From: Toxorhynchites rutilus septentrionalis
Lineage: Eukaryota; Arthropoda; Insecta; Diptera; Culicidae
Assembly (NCBI RefSeq): GCF_029784135.1
Contig: NC_073746.1
Span: 55,216,097 to 55,280,096 of the forward strand
Length of the DNA stretch: 64,000 bases
Direction: 5' to 3'
Part shown: piece after piece, positions 22,151-33,509 of the stretch
Layout of the letters: every line of letters starts with the position of its first letter
How positions within the stretch are numbered: the first letter of the stretch is position 1
The notes under the pieces: generated by a model
What the model was told of the DNA's origin: nothing
The model's database searches: none
What the model saw: the letters and a program-made list of their open reading frames with translations, nothing else
Program-made: the position numbers and the translations under genes

Positions 22151-22751
22151 TAAACGTAGATTTTAAGGAAAATCTGGTCCATTGTATTATTTTTTTTATG
22201 ACCAACTGAAATTAGTCCATTTTGGTAATAATCTCGATAATAGATTGAATTTTCAATGGGTGTTATATGAATACATGAAGTTCATCTAATTTTTCTGCAT
22301 CCTTCGGAATTTGCCAAGTAGCGCTCGATGGTTTCGACCAATTCGACGAGCAATCCCAGCTCCAACATTTCCTGGTGAAATGTTCCGTAAGCGGTTTTCC
22401 TATCAACTTTTTTTAAAAATTGAAAAAATGTTCGTTTCACTCAGCATTAGAGCACACCAAGTGCTCGCCGATCGACTCCTTCAACGTCTTGTGATCGTAA
22501 GGCACCACCGGCCATCAAAGCGTTAATTTGACCGCTTGATCGGTGGGGAGTATGATGAGCCCAATTCTTGCAAACTTCCCTTCTGAATGGACCAAAAACA
22601 TCTTCCCCTCCTCTGCGGTTAACGTCGATTATTAAACTTCATGAAAATTGTGCTTCTCCTATTGTTCAATTCCTCCCAAAGTTATTTTATCATAGTGATC
22701 TAAACGCCATATAACACTCAAAAGTTTATCTAGATAACATTGATTAAACTA

Positions 22752-23248
22752 CACTGAAGTCGCTTTTTACGCGGTTTTTTTTTATACGCGGTTTAATTTT
22801 ACGCGGCTTTTTCTATGCGGTTTTTGGCATTTACGCGGTTTATTTTCACGCGTATTTCGGAATTTACGCGGTTTTTTTACGCGGATTCTAGAATTTACGC
22901 GGATTTCGAAATTTACGTGGTTTTTTTACACGGCACGTATCAACCGCGTAAAAATTCAATATGCTAATTTATGTGACATTTCACCAAATAAGTATGTATT
23001 GCATCTCTGGTTAGTAGCTGATAAATAAAAGAAGATACAGATATCATGATTATAGCCTGCAACAAAAATCAGTAAATTAATTGTTAGAATACAGGTTACA
23101 TTTTGAACTAATAATTCGCTAGATTGTTACACGGATTTGGAAAGCTACCCGGTTTATTTTTACGCGGATTTTGGAATTTACGCGGTTTTCTTTCACGCGG
23201 TTTTTGTTTACGCGTAACATATCCCCCGCGTAAAAAGCGACTCCAGTG
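22752..23248. mobile_element. TA-flanked MITE rich in TTTACGCGG microrepeats
   Basis: Starts CACTGAAGTCGCTTTTTACG and ends CGTAAAAAGCGACTCCAGTG, with TA immediately outside both ends (22750-22751, 23249-23250), 497 bp. Both arms carry many imperfect copies of 'tttacgcggttt' (about ten on the left, five on the right); the middle is ordinary AT-rich sequence. No coding. TA flanks point to Tc1/mariner mobilisation. Confidence 0.88.
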
Positions 23249-23529
23249 TATTCGGTATTCCAATCAGTGCTATGTAAAAGTAGATAATTAGTAGATCGTT
23301 CGCCATTCCAGTATCGATTATCAATTTTTTAGGAAAACGAAAAATGACTTTTGTTCCTAAATAGTTCTTAAAAAAATACACTTGCGTCAATTTGTTTTAC
23401 CGTGGTTTCTTCATCCGATGCATCCCTCGGTTTTGACAGCTGGTTGTTTACATCTGACACCAACATAATTCTCGTAGCTGTTTAGTCAACTTTTCGTGCG
23501 AAGTGACGTGTTTTGCTGATGGAGCTTCC

Positions 23530-23790
23530 GGAAAATGGTTCGAAAACAAATCTCCACACAGGTCCGAAATTTGATTGTGCGTGACTCCCAGTGTAAGGAG
23601 TCTCAACGAAACTTTGATGGGAAGTATGAGATAAGCCGTGGTGCGATCCAACTGGTCATTCGGAAGCATCAGATGCTCGACAGTTTGGCCGATCACCCGG
23701 GATGAGGACAGAAACGTAAGACGGGTGCAAGAACGGACACGCTAATCATCCGGGATGTAAAGAAAAACCCACGAACGACCATTCGGGCGA
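23530..23790 (+). pseudogene. Tc1-like transposase N-terminal remnant
   Basis: Translation gives VRKQISTQVRNLIVRDSQ, then ISRGAIQLVIRKHQMLDSL, a stop after ADHPG, then GQKRKTGARTDTLIIRDVKK and NPRTTIRAI. This follows the Tc1 paired-like DNA-binding region, including the GR-rich 'PGRGRKRKT' hinge and 'R.VKKNPRTT.R.I'. It breaks off at the left end of the MITE at 23787. Confidence 0.75.
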
Positions 23791-24012
23791 TTAACACTCC
23801 TATACTCGCGCATTGGTCAATCAGACCGAGAAATCAATAATTCATTCATTTCTCAGAAAATATCAACACTATGATTTTGCGATTCTCTCTAGCTTCGTTA
23901 TTCGTCGTTCGTCATCGTTCAGCGTATTGCATATGTTGGTACAAATGGGACGTGTGTCACTTTTTTAACACTTTCGGTCTGACACACCGACGCGAGTATA
24001 GGAGTAATTTTT
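23787..24012 (+). mobile_element. Short TTAA-family MITE
   Basis: The left end ACTCCTATACTCGCGCATTG and the right end GACGCGAGTATAGGAGT are inverted. Sub-terminal CAGACCGA and its complement TCGGTCTG also pair. TTAA stands at the left border; the right border is AATT-like and worn. It sits within a Tc1-like transposase fossil. A second copy is at 10243-10410. Confidence 0.75.
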
Positions 24013-24261
24013 TTGGACAAGTGCCTTTTTTCATATTCTATTATTGAATATTATTGAATGAAATGTTTAAATTAATTTCAGTGGCGTGGAATATTTATTA
24101 AATATAATGCATAAGATCATTACCGGACGATTCTTATTTGATTTCAGTCCCTTTTGTAACTGGATTGAACGGATCCATATATTAACTATTCGTCGATATA
24201 TTCGTCGCTAGATTCACGTTCAAAAGCTAAATATAAATGTTTGATATTATAGTATAGTTAT

Positions 24262-25077
24262 TCGCCAAATATAATGGTCATACATATACACACTTGTGAA
24301 AGAATTTCACTTGCGGAAGAATTGTAAACAGTAAACTATAAACTAATCGGTAGCTTATGGTAATTTTCAACAGTTACAGTTTCGGGGATATTTTTTCAAA
24401 ATGGACAATATTGACAAGAAAACAAGAAAAAGAAAAGGAAGTTCCTAGAAATCCTTTTATATCATCTTTTTATGCCCCACCTAAAAAAAAGGCATCAATT
24501 CTTAGTTTACCAAGAAAACAGAGACAAAGAATATTAGAAATATGCAAATTTTATATTCCAGAAACTTTATCTTCTGGTAATTACCTAGAAGGTCGTTATA
24601 CATTCTTCTCTTCGATAAAAGACCCGAAAAACACGCAACAACTGCATGAAATGTAAAAATATGTTTGTTTCGAGCATGCAGTTATGCCATGCTCTGATTC
24701 TTACTCCAATGAACCCACAATCGATTAATACGTTTTTATGTTATTTTATAGCTTTTTATACTTCCATGAATTATATTCAGTTGCTTACTTTTGATTAATA
24801 ACAGTGAAAAATTCGAATTTCGTTATATGTGTTGGAGTATCACAAATTACTCTATTTTGATGAGGCTGAATTAGATGACTATTAAAACATAATAAAGAAG
24901 AAAAAAAACATATGTTTTGGAGTTTTTTCATTCAATTATACCCTCTTCTTCAAATAAATGCCAATAAAGCCTGAAAAATTCACAATGGCACCATTAAAGA
25001 GAAGTTCAATTTTCGGTCTGTGACACCGTGCGCGAGTATACGTGTTACGATTTTGCACGCGAGTACAGGAGGGTTAA
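24262..25077 (+). repeat. TTAA-type non-autonomous transposon copy
   Basis: Right end: GGTCTGTGACACCGTGCGCG, then AGTATACGTGTTACG and CGCGAGTACAGGAGGG followed by TTAA. The reverse complement of this copy is at 5571-6262. The end blocks contain the doubled 'gcgcgagta' motif. A 99-codon frame at 24357-24656 (lysine-rich, no domain recognised) is not conserved in the other copy. Confidence 0.6.
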
Positions 25078-25084
25078 AGAAAAG

Positions 25085-25935
25085 TTGGATCTGGATCTTT
25101 AGTTAAAGTTAAATACACCTTCCAGCAAGAAAACAGCAGCATTCTGTCGATCAGCCCGGATCGAACCAATGGTATGGCCACCCCAAAACCCCAGCAATTT
25201 TGGACAACAAGATGGACAAAACTAAACTATTTGCTGCGTCGAAGAAAGCTTGGGACGAGCTGGACACCCAATAGCTCCGAAACCTCATGGAGAGTATACC
25301 AAAGCGTTGTCAGTTGGTTATCGAATCCAAAGGGAGTCATTATAACAATTTACTATTCGTTTTTATTAAGTTTTTTTTTATTAAAACATGTGGTGGATTT
25401 TTTATGTCATGCTTTTAGGGTTTTAGGAATTTTGCCATTTCAGTTTTTTGAAAAAACCAACGATACTGAAATGACAAAATAGTCTACTAATTACCTACTC
25501 TGACGTAGTATTGACTGTAAAAATTTTAACATTGTAGTTAGAAAAAAAATTGTAATATTGAAACACTTTGATTGCAAATGGGGGTGAATTTTGTTTTTGC
25601 ATCAATCAGTGTGAACAAATCTACTTCGGGTGTATGGGAGGATGATCATCTAAATTATTATAAGTTTTCTGTTTGTTTTAACATCCGTCGTTTCGATCCT
25701 TTGAGCAGAAGTCATGTCGAGCTGTTCCGATGTCGAGCTCACGATACATAATGTTAAATTACATTTTGCTTCTTTGTGCAGTGCAAATTCCGAATAGAGT
25801 TGCCATATTTCAGTTTATTGCAACCATTTTTTTTCTCATAATCTGTTTTATTATTTTTATACAACTCGAAAAATTCAAATGATTTTATTTGTGATGGACT
25901 GATTTGTTTGTTCTCCGAAACACGACTTACTTTTC
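25085..25935. other. No recognisable feature
   Basis: AT-rich and unassigned. A 102-codon frame at 25174-25482 has no family resemblance. Confidence 0.4.
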
Positions 25936-25939
25936 ATAT

Positions 25940-26125
25940 CTTCTTCTTGTTGGATAACACTAACGTTCCTAGAGGAGCTTCGCCGGTAGTATTACTTTCA
26001 TCATTGCATCATTAGTACTTGGTTAGGAGTTCTATGCCATAAAACATGCCTTGAATATGTTCGCAATACGCATACGCAAAATACACATGACCACAGTGCA
26101 AGTCGGAAGAAATATTTTTGACGAA
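25940..26125 (-). repeat. SINE fragment (Feilai-like), head missing
   Basis: Matches the 3' body and tail of the SINE at 19873-20149: TTCTTCTT tail, ACTAACGTTCCTAGAGGAGC, ATTAGTACTTGG, and CATGACCACAGTGCAAGTCG. The tRNA-like 5' region is absent. Confidence 0.8.
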
Positions 26126-26129
26126 AGAT

Positions 26130-26535
26130 CATTGATTGAAAGCTGTTTAAAAGTTTTTCGCAGAGTCCATTCGTCTATAGCATTTGTCCTAATGCTTCTT
26201 CTAGTAAAGGTAAGTATTACAAATTTTTTTTTTCGGTCGTCTTAGCTTAGATAGATTCCGCACTTTCGATTGCAATAATATACATACCAAGGTCCAAAAT
26301 CAGAGAACAAGATTTTTTATTATAATATGGAGCTTTTGAGCAATTATCAAGTGTATATGAAAATACATATAACACATGAAACTGGAATTCACACATTATT
26401 AGATACAAATAATAATGTTGAAAATTAGAAGTCATGCCTATCGTCATTTTTTATATTTTTGATGTCTGCTAACAATATTCAAAGTATCAGAAGGCAGCGG
26501 ACATCATATACGAACTAAAAAAATCCGCTTCGGTT
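26130..26535. other. No recognisable feature
   Basis: Unassigned AT-rich sequence. Confidence 0.4.
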
Positions 26536-26544
26536 TCGCGTAGA

Positions 26545-26755
26545 ATGAAGCTTATGGCGTGTATTCTCTCGGCAAATCAAAATGTTATGGGCGATTCAAA
26601 TAGTGAGAATTTTGATGTTAGAAATGAGGAACGTGGCAAACCACCGAAACTGCCCGAATATCAAAAAAGGCAACACAAAGTGATTTTTCTTGATGACAAT
26701 GCTCCGTCACACCCATCAAGGCCGACTAGGAATACGGTTGAACTACCTAATTAAT
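26545..26755 (+). pseudogene. Mariner transposase remnant
   Basis: Open for 69 codons. NFDVRNEERGKPPK resembles the linker after the first helix-turn-helix, and QHKVIFLDDNAPSHPSRPT matches the second catalytic Asp block (KVI.LHDNA.PH). The two parts are normally about 100 residues apart, so an internal deletion joined them. Stop soon after; no terminal repeats. Confidence 0.65.
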
Positions 26756-26805
26756 ATGAGCTCCGTTAGCCTCGATGACTTGTTGCAGACATTGTAACCC
26801 TCATA

Positions 26806-26879
26806 TACTCGCGCATACGGTCACACAGACCGAGAGTCAATAATCTTTTTGATGAGGCTTATTTAAATTGGGTATCAAG
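26806..26879 (+). repeat. TTAA-family end fragment
   Basis: TGTAACCCTCATATACTCGC, then GCATACGGTCACACAGACCG: the same end block as at 5571 and 23787. The rest of this copy appears to continue at 27569-27715 (ATTCAATTATACC..., CCTGTGACACC) beyond an inserted repeat. Confidence 0.5.
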
Positions 26880-27568
26880 GGGGTATTCTAGTGTAGAGGC
26901 ACGAATTTCGTACGTTTTTTCGAGCTCCGAAAAAATAGAACAAATAATAATTTTAATATCCATTATATAATTATTTGTTTGTCTGGATTTTAACAATAAA
27001 ACAAAAATTGAACGGAAAAAAGTATTCATAATTAGTATAGTTACACGCTGATGAAGAGAGGGGGTTGAAAAAACGCTGTGCCATCGCGTACACGATTCCA
27101 GCCCTTCTGGTTATCTGAAACAAAAAAAAATCAAACAGATTCTGAATAATTAAAGCCGCTCTAGCATGAACCTTGGACAAGTCAAAAACATGCTTTTGAT
27201 AAAATGGCGGCCGTTTTAAAATAAAAAGAGCTTTTTAGCACGTTTGTACGACGATTTAAATTTTTTTAAATAGTAGCATTAAAAAAATAGTGAATTTATG
27301 GGTTAATGCGACAGAGAGATGTATAACGATTAATTCGCAACAAATTTGGAATGAATCGGTTCAGTAGAACTTGAGATATCGTGTACGCCAGCTTGAAAAA
27401 ACTAGTTTAGAGAAAAACGCGTTTGAAGTTACATGGCCGTACTAAATTAGACACTGCATCGCTATAACAGCCTAACTTGATATATACTGGGTTTTTCGAA
27501 GTCTAAACTTCCGAAATATGAAGCAATATAATTTCAAGTTTTTTCAAATTTCTAGACTAGAATACCCC
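26880..27568 (+). repeat. Repeat family with GGGGTATTCTAGT.TAGA ends, best copy
   Basis: Left end GGGGTATTCTAGTGTAGA, right end TCTAGACTAGAATACCCC, inverted, 689 bp. Interior includes ACAGATTCTGAATAATTAAA and GGTTCAGTAGAACTTGAGAT, shared with 49445-49870 and, inverted, with 17287-17895. It appears to sit inside a TTAA-family copy. A clean target duplication was not found, so the superfamily is open. Confidence 0.75.
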
Positions 27569-27719
27569 GTTAAACCTGAATGATGCTGAAGAAAAAATGC
27601 TTTCTGTAGTTTTTCATTCAATTATACCTTTTTCAATAAATAATTACTGAAATTTACAATACTGCCAAAAATACACAATAGCCATATTACAAAGAGACGC
27701 ACAGCCTGTGACACCAGAC

Positions 27720-28735
27720 AATAACTTGAAGTATTATTTGTTTCACTTCGGAAACATTCACTGCCCAAAATGAGTTGAAATACACGAATATCTTCAACGC
27801 TAAAAATAAATTGGACATAAATCAAAGATTCGAAAAGGGTACTAAAAAGACAACATTGTCTAATGTATTCAATGTGCCGCACAATACGAATTCATTCATC
27901 ATCAAAAATATGGACTAGAGTCGTGAAAAGGGTAAGAATATTGGCTTCAATGATGTTCAATTGAATATTTTGTCTAGTGATGAGAAAAATAAAATCAATC
28001 ATTTATTAAATCAGGGTCTGACAGAACATTCAACAATGAAACTATAAGCCCGTCCTCTCAAAACCAGCAAGCAGATGCTTTCCAGATTATCTATGCTGGT
28101 TTATCAACAAAAAAAATCAATCGACAATTTACTATTTTTCTATATCTAGAGAAAAATTTGTATCGGACGAATGAGCTGAACTTTATATTCATTGTTTAAT
28201 GTTTTCTGTTTCAAGATGGTTAGACATCAATTGCTTTTGTTTTTAATATAATTTGATTGCTTTGCGTGAGCTTGGGCGTTTCTCTCCTTATAGCGAGATC
28301 TAAGCTCTCTATAACGACGGTCCCTTGCGATGTCGCTATAGAGTGCCTTCACTGTACCGTTATATAACAAACTCAACCTATCAAATTTAGTTGTCAAAAT
28401 ATAAAAAAATCAAATGAAATATATTATATTTAGAAAAATTCATAACATTATTAGAAAATATTAATTAAAATTTCTAGATAAATTCTTGTGAACAATGACC
28501 GATTGTATTATGTTCTAGTGTTTAATCATTTTGCAGTTAAAACAGTCCTCAAATTCCAAATTGGATTGAGAGCTGGACTTTGAGAAGATAATACAAGTGA
28601 ATTTATGCGTTAAAATCGGAAATAAGAAGTGTGATTCGGATCGTCCACGTTTCGAAGCAACATTAACTATTATTGTACCAATGATACAAACTAAATTCCC
28701 CGCATTACATTGCCACCTTCCTAGTAGCTAACAAG
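27720..28735. other. No recognisable feature
   Basis: About 1 kb of AT-rich sequence, unassigned. Confidence 0.4.
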
Positions 28736-28740
28736 CGTCG

Positions 28741-29576
28741 CACAGTGGTCCCTCAGAAATTATAGGTGGCATTAAATAGAAAAAATGAATGGAAATATCT
28801 TGAAATTTGGTGTACGAGGATTTTCGGAAGTTCTGAATCTATTTTTGAGTCATTTTGGTTATGAACTCCAAAACAAGGGCTGGGGGAGGGGGTGAAATTT
28901 GAAATTTTCGGAAAAAACATGTGTGAGTTGTCTAAATATATATTTTTAAACATCCTGAAAATGTTTTCAATATTCTTTTTACCCAATACCTAAAAGGGGG
29001 TGCAGGGGGAGAGGATAATTTTTTTTTTAAATCGAAAAACTCGTTCGGGGTATCGAAATATTTATGGCATTTTTTCGCAAAGTGGTCGAATGTGGCCAGA
29101 AGTCATAAAGGGAAAGTGTAGAGGGGATCCTAAGGAAGACATTTTGTTATAAAAAACTTTGGAGGTATTTGGAGAACCTTTTGTAGATCTACTTTTCTAT
29201 AAATTCAATGAAGAAAATGTACTTACTTTCAAACACTCATTTCACAGCCTCAAAATTTTGTAAATCAAAAACGGAATACAAATTCGAAACAGCATAAAAT
29301 TCTCTATCCAGAACACCATTGCATTATTGTTTAACGTATTTTGTAGCACTTGTGCAAAATTTGAAAAACATGCGTGTTTATCGCTACACTGGTTCACCGC
29401 ATCAAACACTACGTTGCCACGTCGTTATCGCAACGAAAATCGGCACGGACACTGTTGCCATATGTGATACTAGATGCTTTAAAGGTTATAGAACAAAACT
29501 AGACCATTCATTCGGTCAGGCATTGTTGTTCATTTTTCTATTTAATTCCACCTAGAATTTCTGAGGGACCACTGTG
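28741..29576. mobile_element. MITE with CACAGTGGTCCCTCAGAAATT ends
   Basis: The left end CACAGTGGTCCCTCAGAAAT is mirrored by ATTTCTGAGGGACCACTGTG on the right, and the inverted match extends about 48 bp (into TTAAATAGAAAAATGAA). CGTCG is present directly outside each end (28736-28740, 29577-29581), a likely 5 bp target duplication. 836 bp, no convincing coding capacity. The superfamily is unclear. Confidence 0.82.
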
Positions 29577-29589
29577 CGTCGTTCCTCCG

Positions 29590-30150
29590 TCCACACAATG
29601 TGAGTTTTCGGATAACTGATTTCTCCCTCGTTTTTGGATTATACTTTTTGTCAAACATATACCGGGAATTTGTATTATCTATCAACCAAGTCATCGAAAC
29701 ACTTTTTATAACTGTATTCAGGAATTGCCTTCAGTTCACGCAGCGAATTCGATCTTACGTCTTCAATGTTGTCAATACGCGTCCCACGAAGTGGTAGATT
29801 GAGTTTCGGAAATAGGAAATGTCATGCTTCTTCGCCAGTAATAATGCGTTGAATGAACGTGGGATCAGAATTCGATCGTTCAAGCATGTTTACAGTCACT
29901 TGAATGCAATGAAATTATTGATGTAAATTGATCAATTGGCATTAGTCATGCTGCGACTTTTCTCATTGGGCATGGGCATGAGAGATATTTAATTCACGCA
30001 TTATTTCACACTTAAATGACGATTTCCGAGCACCTTTTTATTCTGTCAATGTTTTCATCAATCGAAGAGGTGAATGATCACCGGCCGTTTATGAATGCCT
30101 TATACCAATCATACACTCGTGTTTTCGACATAGTTGAGTCACCAATTAAA
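29590..30150 (-). pseudogene. Mariner transposase remnant, several frames
   Basis: The minus strand gives, in order with stops between: MSKTRVYDWYKAFINGR, DENIDRIKRCSEIVI, a degenerate KVAA segment, SDPTFIQRIITGEEA-like text near 29850 (GE/DE of the first catalytic Asp), and the C-terminal LNLPLRGTRIDNIEDVRSNS with LRELKAIPEYSYKKCFDD. The order and wording follow mariner transposases. The second and third Asp region is missing. No terminal repeats. Confidence 0.7.
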
Positions 30151-30544
30151 ATTAACTTTAAAAAAAAAATGTTTATCGGCAAAATTTAGAATTATAAATT
30201 CCCGGTATAATTTTGACAGGTTCCCGGAATAAATCGCCCCAGAAAACAATTGCAACCAAGGGATTGCTAAGATGGCCGCCTTTTAGTAGCCAGCTTTTCT
30301 ATGCTATTTCATGAGCATAGAAATCATAACCTAAAATTAAAAATGAAGTGCTCCGCGCGATTCTTCAGCTGTGATTTTAATTGCAAATCGTAAAGAAAGC
30401 TTCCGGATGGGTATCCAAACATCGCTTGCCAGAGGAAACTATCCAACGTAATCAAATATTAACATATATGACTCCAAACATTGAACAATACGTGAGCGCG
30501 AGCCCTGTTTTATGTTGCCTACGTTCAATTTGCATTGGATGAGA

Positions 30545-31062
30545 TAGGGTTGCCAGAGCCCCGATTGCAACAGAAACGACCGCTTAGAAAAGGTGTAGTA
30601 GGCTACAAATATTGTGGCGCTGGAAAAACGTCATGGGTAGACGATGGTCTGTTATACCGTGCGCGAGTATACAGGTTATGATTTTGCGCCGCACAAACGT
30701 AGTGCATCAGACAAACGTATGCCGTCCGACGCTCGCTAAAGCTCGGTGGGACCTTGCTAAAGGATCATATCCTATGTTTCAAGCTATCCGGGCAACCAGT
30801 GGAACACAGGTTTGCGTGCGTGCGAGACACCGCCGCTTCCAACGGCGGATCGGCGGTGGACTTGGATCCTTATCCTCGAAAAACGAAATCGAAAAAAAAA
30901 ATTATAATCGAAATTACGTTTTCTTTTTCTGTGAAGCATTTTATTTTTGTTGAGACACGATGTTTTTCCCGCGCCACAATATTTCTAGCCTACAACACTT
31001 TTTCTAAGCGATCGTTTCTGTTGCAGTTGTTTTCAGGGCCGATTTATTCCGATCACGATTTT
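30545..31062 (+). mobile_element. Long-TIR repeat family, copy 1
   Basis: The left arm ATTGCAACAGAAACGACCGC, then 'gtagtaggctacaaatattgtggcgc', is mirrored on the right by 'gcgccacaatatttctagcctacaac' and GCGATCGTTTCTGTTGCAGT. Inverted arms are about 80-90 bp. Relatives at 51798-52441 and 60440-60950. A solo end of the same type (GGTTCCCGGAATAAATCGCC) stands at 30230-30260. The interior carries the 'accgccgcttccaacggcgg' block also seen in the other copies. Confidence 0.7.
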
Positions 31063-31081
31063 GACAATATGTATACTTAAA

Positions 31082-31765
31082 CTAGAGAAAATGGGGACGC
31101 TTAACAGTCGTTAAACAATTGAAAATTAACGACCAGCCCATTGTCTCTCCACTTCCGTAAAGTTGTTATGGAACCCATTTTGGAGACGAAGTCGGTAGAG
31201 TCCAAGTGCCAAGCTGCAAGAAGAACAAAGCATGATCTTTTAATGTTGAAATATAACATATGTCGAGTCATATTTTTTCTTCATACAATGCGATAAAGAA
31301 GAAGCCAAGTAAATTATTTGCATACCGTCAACTGTAATTGTGCAATTTATTTCCGTGCATCTGTCTCCAGAGGACGACCTCTTCCAAATTTTCACGCTAC
31401 CCTTCACTGTGATGAATGGCGCTAGTAATTTTATACAAAATTTCACATTTGTATACTATTGTCATACATGTACCTGAGTGTTTTGCTACTGAACTAAAAA
31501 CATAAAATTAATGATGCAAGGATGACGGCACTTTCGGTGACGAAACCTTTGTCAAAGCAGACTTGAAACATCTTTCTGGGATTTTTCTCTGATCTGGGTG
31601 ATTGATCTGATTTGGCAGGATATTTGTTCCTGTGCCTTCAAAAGCAAATTTCATTGTAACAGTCCGTCAACCAGGAAGCTTCGAAACGTCCGGCAATTCT
31701 GATTCGCTCAACCGAAAGCATAGCTAAATGTTTTTTTTACTGTACTTCAAAAATAAAAATTTTAA
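31082..31765. other. No recognisable feature
   Basis: Unassigned AT-rich sequence. Confidence 0.4.
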
Positions 31766-31769
31766 TATT

Positions 31770-31908
<139 letters not shown>

Positions 31909-32224
31909 CAATTCACATTTTGTTTGACCATATTTGGATCCCAAAAATTCTAGAATTTGCAATGAGCTGCACATGGCATTGGAGAGTAAACGAATTCCAA
32001 ATCATTATTATATTGCCAACATTATTATGGTCAAATGCAAATGTTTGGAGAATCACTGGGGATAACTCAACGTTCGATCTCACTTATTTGAGAGAAATTC
32101 TCTAATAACGAGTCCCTTTTTCCCGAAACCAAGTTCAAAAACAAATTCATGCAAAGAAGCCTAATCAGCTGATAAAACTGAATTGCAATAAATGAACGGT
32201 TTCATTATGCATTAGCAAATAACG

Positions 32225-32560
32225 ATGCATAACTTAATCGTCAGTCGTCCAAAAACCTTCGAAGACTCTAAATTGAAGGCATTGCCCAATGCGAATCCGT
32301 ACCAAATGCAGAAAGAATATGCTTCAACATATGGAATTACTCATCAAAAGTGTCTTGAAATATCAACAAATATTCACGAGTAACGAATATGAATTCATTC
32401 CAGTATAAATTACTTTTTTTCAGTTTGAAACACACTGTCCTCATTATATTGATGACAATAGCAAACGAGTTCATTTCGGTGATGCATTTCATGTAATTAA
32501 AAAGCAATGAATTTGGGTTCCTGATGATTTGAAGTCAAACGCAGTGCTCGGTAAAATCGC
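32225..32560 (+). pseudogene. Mariner transposase remnant (second helix-turn-helix region)
   Basis: Frame reads SRPKTFEDSKLKALPNAN then PYQMQKEYASTYGITHQ, matching the family pattern 'FED.ELEALLDEDSCQTQEELA..LGVTQ'. Further on VIKKQ, stop, IWVPDDLKSNA matches the WVPHEL box. Stops and length changes show it is inactive. It ends against the repeat at 32598. Confidence 0.65.
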
Positions 32561-32597
32561 TACAATTGAACTCGATACCGTGGTCCATTTCTTTCGT

Positions 32598-33490
32598 TTT
32601 TAAACGGTTTTATTTAGCTTCACCTGTTTGTATGTACGTTTGTAGCTTTGTAACTTTGTAAATTTGTAACTTTGTCTGTAGCGTTTTCCCGCATTAATAC
32701 AAATTTGACCCCCTTCCTGATGACCGATTGATATGAAATTTGGAACACAGCTTTATCTTTGCAGTCATTATAAATCTGCGTATTCCATGACCTTTAAAAT
32801 CCAAGATGGCGGCCGCTACAAAATGGCGGAATACACATTTTCTCAAAACCTCATCAATATGGGTTTTCCCAAAACCCTATCAATATGGGTATCAAATGAA
32901 AAGGCTTGACAAGTAGAATACAGTTGTTTATGAAAAATGCAAATCCAAAATGGCCACCACAACAAAATGGCGTCATATATATATTCTTTCAAAACTCCAT
33001 CAACATGGGTATCAAATGAAAGAACTTGACTAGTAGAACACAGTTATTTATTAATATGAGTATCAAATGAAAGGGCTTGAATAGTTGATCAGAGTAGATC
33101 ATGAAAAATCCAAATCCAAGATGGCCGTAATCACGAAATAGCAAATTACTTTATTAAACGGTTTTATTTAGCTTGAACTGATTGTATGTATGTTTGTATG
33201 TCTGTAGGGTTGTCCCATATTAATAGAAATTTGACCAATAGGAACTGACCGAATTCATAGAGCACCTTTATCTATGCTGTCATTTTGAAACTGCTTATCC
33301 AATTATCTTGAAAATTCCAATTCAACTGCCGCTACAAAATAGCTGATTCCATATTATCTCAGAAAAATGTTGATTGACATATTTGTATCAAACGAATAAA
33401 CTTGACTTGGAGAACACACTATGTATTTTTTGCAATCCACTCAATATTGGTATCAAATGAAATGATTTGACTAATAGAATACAGTACTAT
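32598..33490 (+). repeat. AAATCCAAGATGGC repeat family, two adjoining copies
   Basis: The first copy starts TTAAACGGTTTTATTTAGC at about 32600 and the second with the same words at about 33155; the second is more decayed. Both keep 'ggttgtcccatattaatag'-like text. The first contains CCAAGATGGCGGCCGCTAC and later CCAAGATGGCCG. Repeated 'atatgggtatcaaatgaaa' sub-units give an internal periodicity of roughly 120 bp. Confidence 0.7.
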
Positions 33491-33509
33491 GGTTTTATTG
33501 TGGACGGTT

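Noticed and set aside
22300..22530. Possible transposase or gag fragment
   Set aside because: Short readable pieces (for example ARRIGRNHRALLGKF on the minus strand) do not line up with a family I can name.
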